A stretch of DNA of 14,966 bases, from positions 1 to 14,966 of the forward strand of contig MUYB01000029.1 of NCBI GenBank assembly GCA_002015125.1. Direction: 5' to 3'. Position 1 is the first letter of the stretch. The number at the start of each line of letters is the position of its first letter. Below the pieces are notes generated by a model. That model was not told the DNA's origin. It saw only the letters and a program-made list of their open reading frames with translations, and did not search any database. Positions 9,959 through 14,966 of this stretch are shown here, in pieces. The translations under genes were made by a program, and so were the position numbers. Source of the stretch: [Haemophilus] felis (GTDB taxonomy: Bacteria > Pseudomonadota > Gammaproteobacteria > Enterobacterales > Pasteurellaceae).

Positions 9959-10201
9959 TCAACCCAAACCACGAGTCATATTAGATCCAATCTGCAATCT
10001 TCTAAAAGATTTAGACTTTCTCAATGATTGAATATCTGTATTAACAGCCCAAGTTTCCATATCCATATTTTCATATTTTGAAAATAGTGAATCACCACAA
10101 GATTCTATTAAATGGTCAACAGCATTACAGCCCATACCGCCAATACCTATAACTTTAATATTGATTTCTTTTGTTTCATCAAATTCTTCAGGAATAAACA
10201 T
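9959..10201 (-). pseudogene. FtsZ-like N-terminal fragment (80 codons)
   Basis: The translated frame reads like the first fifth of a tubulin/FtsZ protein. It has beta-strand and GTP-loop IKVIGIGGMGCNAVDHLIES (residues 15-34), then WAVNTDIQSLRKS (51-63), and IGSNMTRGLG (71-80), matching the FtsZ pattern of Gly-rich loop, AVNTDxQxL and LTRGLGAG. It stops exactly where FtsZ would continue with AG-NP, so the tubulin signature GGGTGTG and all later parts are missing. About 14 extra residues (SCGDSLFSKYENMD) lie before the NTD motif, so it is not a simple copy of a housekeeping FtsZ. A good AGGATAGGAT precedes its ATG. Base composition is AT-richer than neighbouring genes. It may be a decayed divergent paralogue or a small expressed peptide. 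Confidence 0.65.
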
Positions 10202-10233
10202 ATCCTATCCTCTCTTACCCTCTTGATCACAAC

Positions 10234-10262
10234 AAAAGTGCGGCTAATTTCACCGCACTTTT
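10234..10262 (-). terminator. Terminator after ileS made of an inverted uptake-sequence pair
   Basis: AAAAGTGCGG (10234-10243) pairs perfectly with CCGCACTTTT (10253-10262) across a 9-nt loop. The right arm contains an exact uptake core at 10252-10260; the left arm matches 8 of 9 bases. Inverted uptake-sequence pairs acting as terminators are well known in Haemophilus. It lies 15 nt after the ileS stop and separates ileS from the FtsZ-like fragment and lspA. Confidence 0.8.
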
Positions 10263-10277
10263 AACTTGTCAAACAAA

Positions 10278-13085
10278 TTATGCAAATTGGCGTTTTTCGC
10301 CTTCGCCTGCCACATTTTCCACACAACGTCCGCAAATATGCGGATGTTCTGCATGTGAGCCAATGTCAGTTGCATAGTGCCAGCAACGTGGGCATTTTTC
10401 GCCGTCTGCACGTTCCACTTTCACTGCGAGTCCAGCCAGTTCACCTTCTGCTACATCTGCATTTTCTAAAGGTTTAACCACCGCTTGTGAGGTGATCAAC
10501 ACAAAACGCAATTCGTTGCCAAGCTGTTCTAACAACGGACGAAGTTGGTCGTTGGCGTAAACAGTGACTTTCGCTTCTAACGCCGCACCGATCAATTTAT
10601 CGTTACGGGCTTGCTCTAACACACGGTTCACTTCCGCACGCACTTTGAGCAGTTGTTGCCAGTAGCTGTCGTCTAATGTTTCGTTTTCGCCTAAGCCGAA
10701 TAAGTCGGTGTAGAACTCTTCAGTGAACACAAATTCCGCACGGTTTTCCACACTCGGCAAGTGTCCCCAAATTTCATCTGCAGTGAAAGATAAAATCGGA
10801 GCAATCCAACGCACTAAGGCTTCGCTAATGTGCCATAACGCAGTTTGGCAGCTACGGCGAGCCAAGCTGTCCGCTTTGGTGGTGTATTGACGGTCTTTGA
10901 TGATGTCTAAATAGAATGACCCCATTTCGATTGAGCAGAAACGCATTAAACGTTGTACGACAGCGTGGAATTGGTAGTTGTCGTAAGCGTGCTTGATTTC
11001 TTTTTGTGCATCTAAGGCACAGCTAACCGCCCAGCGATCAAGGCTGATCATCTCTTCAGGTTTCACTAAATCCCGTTTTGGATCAAAACCGTTTAAGTTC
11101 GCTAACAAGAAACGTGCGGTGTTACGAATACGGCGGTAAGCGTCGGCGGCACGTTTTAAGATTTCGTCAGACACGGAAATTTCGCCCGTGTAGTCGGTGG
11201 AAGCCACCCATAAACGTAAAATGTCGCCGCCGAATTTGTCCATCACTTCTTGCGGAGTAACGATATTGCCGATGGATTTCGACATTTTGCGACCTTGTCC
11301 GTCCACGGTAAAGCCGTGGGTCAACACTTCTTTATACGGTGCTTTGTTGTCCGTTGCTGTTGAAAGCATTAAGGATGACATAAACCAGCCACGGTGTTGG
11401 TCAGAACCTTCCAAATACATATCTGCCGCATAGCCGTTAAATTCAGGGCGATCTTTGACTACTGAGTAGTAAGTCGATCCTGAATCGAACCACACATCAA
11501 GGGTGTCTGGCACTTTGCGATATTGATCCGCTTCTGCCCCTAGCACTTCAGCAATGTCTAAATCCCACCAAGCTTGAATGCCTTTTTCTTCCACACGTTT
11601 TGCCACTTCTTCGATAAGCTCAACTGTGCGTGGGTGCAATTCTTCGGTGTCTTTGTGGATAAATAACGCCACAGGCACGCCCCAAGTCCGCTGACGAGAG
11701 ATACACCAGTCTGGGCGGTTTTCCACCATTTTTTCAATACGAGCTTGACCCCAATCTGGAATCCAACGCACTTTTTTGATTTCGCTTAGTGCTTGGGTGC
11801 GTAAGCCTTCTTTGTCCATACCGATAAACCATTGTGGGGTAGCACGGAAAATGATCGGTGTTTTATGACGCCAGCAGTGTGGGTAGCTGTGTTTGATTTT
11901 TTCTAACTTAAGCAACGCCCCCACTTCTTTGAGTTTTTCCACCACAAGATCGTTGGATTCAAACACGCCTTTGCCAGCAAAGAATGGCACGTCCGCTTTG
12001 AATAAGCCATCGTTGCCGATAAGCCCAGCCATTTCCACGCCGTTTTTCATTGAAATCACATAGTCGTCTTGACCGTGGTCTGGTGCGGTGTGAACTAAAC
12101 CTGTACCGCCGTCGGTGGTAACGTGATCGCCCAATAAGAACGGCACACTGAAATCATAGAACGGATGGTTGAAGCGTAAACCTTCTAACGCCGCCCCTTT
12201 CGCCTCGCCAAGTACGCTCACTTGCTCAACGCCAGCGGCTTTTGCCACTTCTTCCACCAATTCTTTGGCTAAGATCACCAATTCATCACCAAATTGCAGC
12301 AACTGATAATCCACATTTTCATTCAACGCAATGGCACGGTTCGACGGCAATGTCCAAGGGGTGGTTGTCCAAATGACTGCCGAAATCTGACCGCTTGTTT
12401 GCGTACCAAATTTCGCCGCCACTTCTGCTGGATTTACCGCCGAGAAACGCACATAAATTGATGGCGACACTTTGTCTTCATATTCCACTTCCGCTTCTGC
12501 GAGTGAAGACGCACAGTCTAAACACCAATGAACGGGTTTTGAACCTTTGTATAAATGCCCGTTTTCTACCGCTTTACCGAAGGCACGAATGATGTTGGCT
12601 TCCGTGTGGAAATTCATCGTTAAATACGGATTGTCCCAATCGCCCAACACGCCTAAACGGATAAAGTCTTTTTTCTGACCTTCCACTTGTTCTGCGGCGT
12701 ATTTACGGCATTCTTCACGGAACGCTGCCGCCGAAATTTTTTCATTCGGTTTGCCCACTAAGCCTTCCACTTTTAATTCGATCGGCAAGCCGTGGCAGTC
12801 CCAGCCAGGGATATAAGGCGAGTCAAAGCCTAGTGCGGTTTTGGATTTAATAATAATATCTTTCAGAATTTTGTTTACGGCGTGACCAATGTGGATCGAG
12901 CCATTGGCATACGGCGGGCCATCGTGCAATACGAAGGGTTTTTTACCTTGCGAAGATTGGCGGATTTTCTGGTAAAGATCTCTGTCATACCAATTTTTGA
13001 GCATCGCAGGCTCACGTTTTGCCAAATCCCCACGCATCGGAAAGCCTGTTTCAGGCAAATTAAGAGTGTTTTTGTAGTCTGTCAT
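10278..13085 (-). CDS. ileS: Isoleucine--tRNA ligase
   Basis: This class I aminoacyl-tRNA synthetase charges tRNA-Ile and edits misactivated valine. The HIGH motif is at residues 65-68 ([11 protein letters not shown]), the KMSKS motif stands near residue 600 ([10 protein letters not shown]), and the editing domain includes [11 protein letters not shown]. The C-terminal zinc site is visible as CPRCWHY and [10 protein letters not shown]. Length is 935 against 938 in E. coli. The ATG at 13085 ([19 protein letters not shown]) was chosen; the frame is open for 48 codons upstream, but that stretch holds the promoter and is not conserved-looking. GGAAAA lies upstream of the ATG. Confidence 0.98.
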   Translation of the reverse strand: MTDYKNTLNLPETGFPMRGDLAKREPAMLKNWYDRDLYQKIRQSSQGKKPFVLHDGPPYANGSIHIGHAVNKILKDIIIKSKTALGFDSPYIPGWDCHGLPIELKVEGLVGKPNEKISAAAFREECRKYAAEQVEGQKKDFIRLGVLGDWDNPYLTMNFHTEANIIRAFGKAVENGHLYKGSKPVHWCLDCASSLAEAEVEYEDKVSPSIYVRFSAVNPAEVAAKFGTQTSGQISAVIWTTTPWTLPSNRAIALNENVDYQLLQFGDELVILAKELVEEVAKAAGVEQVSVLGEAKGAALEGLRFNHPFYDFSVPFLLGDHVTTDGGTGLVHTAPDHGQDDYVISMKNGVEMAGLIGNDGLFKADVPFFAGKGVFESNDLVVEKLKEVGALLKLEKIKHSYPHCWRHKTPIIFRATPQWFIGMDKEGLRTQALSEIKKVRWIPDWGQARIEKMVENRPDWCISRQRTWGVPVALFIHKDTEELHPRTVELIEEVAKRVEEKGIQAWWDLDIAEVLGAEADQYRKVPDTLDVWFDSGSTYYSVVKDRPEFNGYAADMYLEGSDQHRGWFMSSLMLSTATDNKAPYKEVLTHGFTVDGQGRKMSKSIGNIVTPQEVMDKFGGDILRLWVASTDYTGEISVSDEILKRAADAYRRIRNTARFLLANLNGFDPKRDLVKPEEMISLDRWAVSCALDAQKEIKHAYDNYQFHAVVQRLMRFCSIEMGSFYLDIIKDRQYTTKADSLARRSCQTALWHISEALVRWIAPILSFTADEIWGHLPSVENRAEFVFTEEFYTDLFGLGENETLDDSYWQQLLKVRAEVNRVLEQARNDKLIGAALEAKVTVYANDQLRPLLEQLGNELRFVLITSQAVVKPLENADVAEGELAGLAVKVERADGEKCPRCWHYATDIGSHAEHPHICGRCVENVAGEGEKRQFA

Positions 13086-13164
13086 TTTTTGTTTTCCAAT
13101 CAAATGTAAAAAAATCTGTCTATCCAAACTGAATAAAAGAAGTGTCGATTTTCTGTCGGCGGTG

Positions 13165-13170
13165 ATTATA
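13165..13170 (-). promoter_or_regulatory. Putative -10 element of ileS
   Basis: A perfect TATAAT on the minus strand about 80 nt before the ileS start. No good -35 is seen 16-18 nt upstream (CCGCAA/ACCGCA), so the promoter is only partly supported. Confidence 0.45.
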
Positions 13171-13249
13171 CGCAAAGTTGGACAAAATTGCGGTGTTTTT
13201 TTGGAAAAAATGAGAATTTTTTTGAACAATCAAATGTGGCTATTAAACG

Positions 13250-13289
13250 CAAAATAAACGCCCTCTAGCCTCACTTGAATAGAGGGCGT
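13250..13289 (-). terminator. Rho-independent terminator after the GT2 gene
   Basis: A 10-bp stem, ACGCCCTCTA (13258-13267) with TAGAGGGCGT (13280-13289), has a 12-nt loop. On the minus strand it is followed by TTTATTTT. It ends the glycosyltransferase pair 7 nt after the last gene. Confidence 0.85.
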
Positions 13290-13295
13290 AGTTAT

Positions 13296-14171
13296 CTATT
13301 TTCGTTTATCAGGAAAACCTAGCTTCTTTTTCATTGCGTAATATTTTTCTTCGCCAAATAGTCTCTTTAATATTTCTTTGGGATAAAAATATCGCATTAA
13401 CATTTTGTAGCTATAGCTATTGAACGGCAATTCATAGAAATGTTTACATATATCCAATAAAGTTGTTTTTTTATAAAGTATATCTGACAACCCTTGAGGA
13501 TAATATTGAATCACTTTTACTGTTTTAGGCACAATGTTGATTTTAAAAGGTAATTTAAAATAGAAAATATGTTCATATCCGTTTTTATATAAAGTAGTAT
13601 ATCGAAAGTTTTCTATTGCTTTTAAGTTAAATACATGATGTTTATCGCCTCGATAGTCTTCACGATATTGTTTATAGGTGTATTCTAAATATTCTGCATA
13701 ATTTGAATTTTTTAGTCTATCAATATCTAGAGTTTTAGATTCGCAGTTAAAACAAAGCCAAGCACTAAATCTACTTTTATGTATTTCTTGGCTAATTAAC
13801 GCTAATACGTCTTCATTAATAAGATAATCATCATTATCAAGGATAAAAAGATAATCTTTTGTTTTTACATTAAAATTCTCAAAACAAAAGTCTAGTAGTC
13901 TATTAATGGTTTTATTTAAACCTAAATTTTCTTGATTTATTAAATAGGTAACTTGACAATTTCCTTTGACTAAATTCGCTATTTCCCCATAATCTTCTGA
14001 GGAACCATCATTACAAATAAGTAAATGATAGTTCTCATATTTTTGTTTGAGAACAGAATTAATCGCTCTTTGTGTCAGTTTAGCTCTTTCGTAACATGGA
14101 ATAACAATATAAAAAAAGATATTCTCGTTATTTTCGTGTGCTAAACTATTTGACTGACTGACTGACTGCAT
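13296..14171 (-). CDS. Glycosyltransferase family 2, putatively phase-variable LOS gene
   Basis: A GT-A-fold transferase that would add a sugar from a nucleotide donor, probably to lipooligosaccharide. The N-terminal nucleotide-binding part is YIVIPCYERAKLTQRAINSV with LLICNDGSSED (50-60); the acidic metal-binding motif is DNDD at 112-115. The C-terminal part is not diagnostic and ends in a basic tail. Donor and acceptor are unknown. A run of (CAGT)4.5 begins in codon 2. The ATG at 14171 keeps the gene in frame but has a weak ribosome site. Another ATG at 14190, with AGAGGA in front and only 2 nt after the GT25 stop, is out of frame and ends at TAG after 14 codons. The gene is AT-richer than the ileS side, suggesting transfer. 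Confidence 0.85.
   Translation of the reverse strand: MQSVSQSNSLAHENNENIFFYIVIPCYERAKLTQRAINSVLKQKYENYHLLICNDGSSEDYGEIANLVKGNCQVTYLINQENLGLNKTINRLLDFCFENFNVKTKDYLFILDNDDYLINEDVLALISQEIHKSRFSAWLCFNCESKTLDIDRLKNSNYAEYLEYTYKQYREDYRGDKHHVFNLKAIENFRYTTLYKNGYEHIFYFKLPFKINIVPKTVKVIQYYPQGLSDILYKKTTLLDICKHFYELPFNSYSYKMLMRYFYPKEILKRLFGEEKYYAMKKKLGFPDKRK
14151..14168 (-). repeat. Tetranucleotide tandem repeat at the GT2 gene start
   Basis: On the plus strand TGAC is repeated 4.5 times (18 nt); on the coding strand this reads CAGT, directly after the ATG at 14171. Haemophilus surface-glycan genes commonly carry tetranucleotide tracts at the same place. The tract is short compared with highly switching loci. 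Confidence 0.85.
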
Positions 14172-14192
14172 TGTATCTACCTAATTTCATTT

Positions 14193-14966
14193 TTATCCTC
14201 TAAATAAATCAAAAAAGAATTTATTGATGTGATCCAATATGCGGAAATATTCTCGTCTTAATTTATGAGTGAAAGCAATTTTTTCCTTATGGTTATAAGG
14301 AGAAATGTCACTTTCTTTTGATAAATCTTGTTCAATACAGAAAGGGAAAATAGCTAAATAAGGAATATTGGTTTCCCAATATCTTTCCATTTGTGTATCT
14401 ACTTCATAAATCCATTCTTGACAGTGATTGAGTAATTTTTTGGCTGCTTGAGGGGTAATGAAGTAAGATACTGTATTTGCCCATTTATCATAAAATTTCG
14501 TAACCCTATTTTTTGAATTTGGAATTTGATAAATTACTTTGTTTTTTTGTGTTAATTTAAAGTTACTTGGTTTTCCTAACCATAAAAATTCAAAATCATT
14601 TTGGTTTGACGAAAGAAAATTATAAGCGTCTAAGAAATTTGGGTTAATAATTGCATCATCTTCGATAATAATTATGGGCTTATTTAACGCAACACATTTC
14701 TCCCATAATAAATAATGACTTGCCCAACAACCCAGTTGAGGCAAACTTAACTTATTTGCTCTTATTTTTAATCTTTTGTGTTCATTGTATTTCTGAAACA
14801 AGAAGAAATCAGGATTTTCTTTTCCATTAATGGCATTGAAAAATTGATAAGGAAGTCGTTGGTTTGTAGCTTCGCTAAGCATTCTGAATTGTTCACTAAT
14901 AAAGTATTTTCTTTCAGTTGACTTAGCTAAATTGATAACAAAAATATCTGTGCTGTGCTGTGCTGT
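14193..14966 (-). CDS. Glycosyltransferase family 25 (LOS biosynthesis), 5' end outside the window
   Basis: The reading frame is open to the window edge, so the first ATG inside (14882) is not the true start. Upstream of it the frame encodes STDIFVINLAKSTERKYF, the usual beginning of GT25 proteins (strand, then N-L-x-x-S-x-x-R). Other family segments are LPYQFFNAINGKE, LSLPQLGCWASHYLLWEKCV and the acidic motif IIIEDDAI. In total 257 residues are visible. GT25 members in Haemophilus, such as Lex1/Lic2A and LgtB-like enzymes, add hexoses (often galactose) to lipooligosaccharide; which sugar is added here is unknown. Before the GT25 domain lies a 5-nt tandem repeat. It precedes the GT2 gene, whose upstream ATG is 2 nt after this stop. 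Confidence 0.88.
   Translation of the reverse strand, partial: TAQHSTDIFVINLAKSTERKYFISEQFRMLSEATNQRLPYQFFNAINGKENPDFFLFQKYNEHKRLKIRANKLSLPQLGCWASHYLLWEKCVALNKPIIIIEDDAIINPNFLDAYNFLSSNQNDFEFLWLGKPSNFKLTQKNKVIYQIPNSKNRVTKFYDKWANTVSYFITPQAAKKLLNHCQEWIYEVDTQMERYWETNIPYLAIFPFCIEQDLSKESDISPYNHKEKIAFTHKLRREYFRILDHINKFFFDLFRG
14948..14966 (-). repeat. Pentanucleotide tandem repeat at the 5' end of the GT25 gene
   Basis: CTGTG repeated 3.8 times on the plus strand (ACAGC on the coding strand), running off the window edge, so the true copy number is unknown. It encodes the five-residue period T-A-Q-H-S, and all three coding-strand frames through the repeat are free of stops, as expected for a switching tract. 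Confidence 0.75.

Noticed and set aside
10480..12398. Actinobacillus-type uptake cores as evidence for another clade
   Set aside because: Only two in 15 kb, both inside ileS codons, and without the extended consensus; Haemophilus-type cores are better supported.
13086..13229. N-terminal extension of IleS by 48 residues
   Set aside because: The stretch contains the putative -10 element and is not part of known IleS proteins; the ATG at 13085 fits.

Overview
The window looks like a chromosomal segment of a Pasteurellaceae bacterium, a Haemophilus/Aggregatibacter/Pasteurella relative. Three exact copies of the Haemophilus-type DNA uptake core (AAGTGCGGT or its complement) lie at 162-170, 5918-5926 and 10252-10260. 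The third forms one arm of the terminator after ileS. The housekeeping proteins are close to gammaproteobacterial families, and the coding regions are moderately AT-rich. The genus cannot be fixed from this sequence.

Layout. (1) 1-3404, minus strand: ratA, rnfH and roxA form a tight group, and remnants of a type I restriction-modification locus (hsdM, start of hsdS) are joined to its 3' end. HsdM has lost the segment carrying its SAM-binding motif, and hsdS stops after 25 codons, so the modification arm looks dead or dying. (2) 3470-5285, plus strand: pth and ychF share a good sigma-70-type promoter and end at a hairpin terminator. (3) 5340-7485, plus strand: a TPP riboswitch controls a solitary thiC (pyrimidine branch of thiamine synthesis). 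(4) 7490-8450, minus strand: a YafJ-type class II glutamine amidotransferase with its own terminator. (5) 8492-13170, minus strand: ileS, lspA and ispH, the common gammaproteobacterial order. An 80-codon AT-rich reading frame resembling the N-terminus of FtsZ sits between ileS and lspA, and its stop lies 5 nt before the lspA start. (6) 13258-14966, minus strand: two AT-rich glycosyltransferase genes (families GT25 and GT2), probably for lipooligosaccharide. The GT25 gene carries a 5-nt tandem repeat near its 5' end, cut by the window edge. The GT2 gene carries a 4-nt tandem repeat directly after its start. Both arrangements suggest switching by slipped-strand mispairing.

How the genes work together. 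ratA/rnfH/roxA and pth/ychF are translation-related (50S factor, ubiquitin-fold partner, uL16 hydroxylase, peptidyl-tRNA recycling, ribosome-associated ATPase). ileS, lspA and ispH cover isoleucine charging, lipoprotein maturation and isoprenoid synthesis. The accessory, variable parts are the decayed R-M locus, the FtsZ-like fragment and the glycosyltransferase pair. I found no complete new multi-gene system. The best candidates for something undescribed are the FtsZ-like fragment coupled to lspA and the two repeat-bearing glycosyltransferases with staggered start codons.
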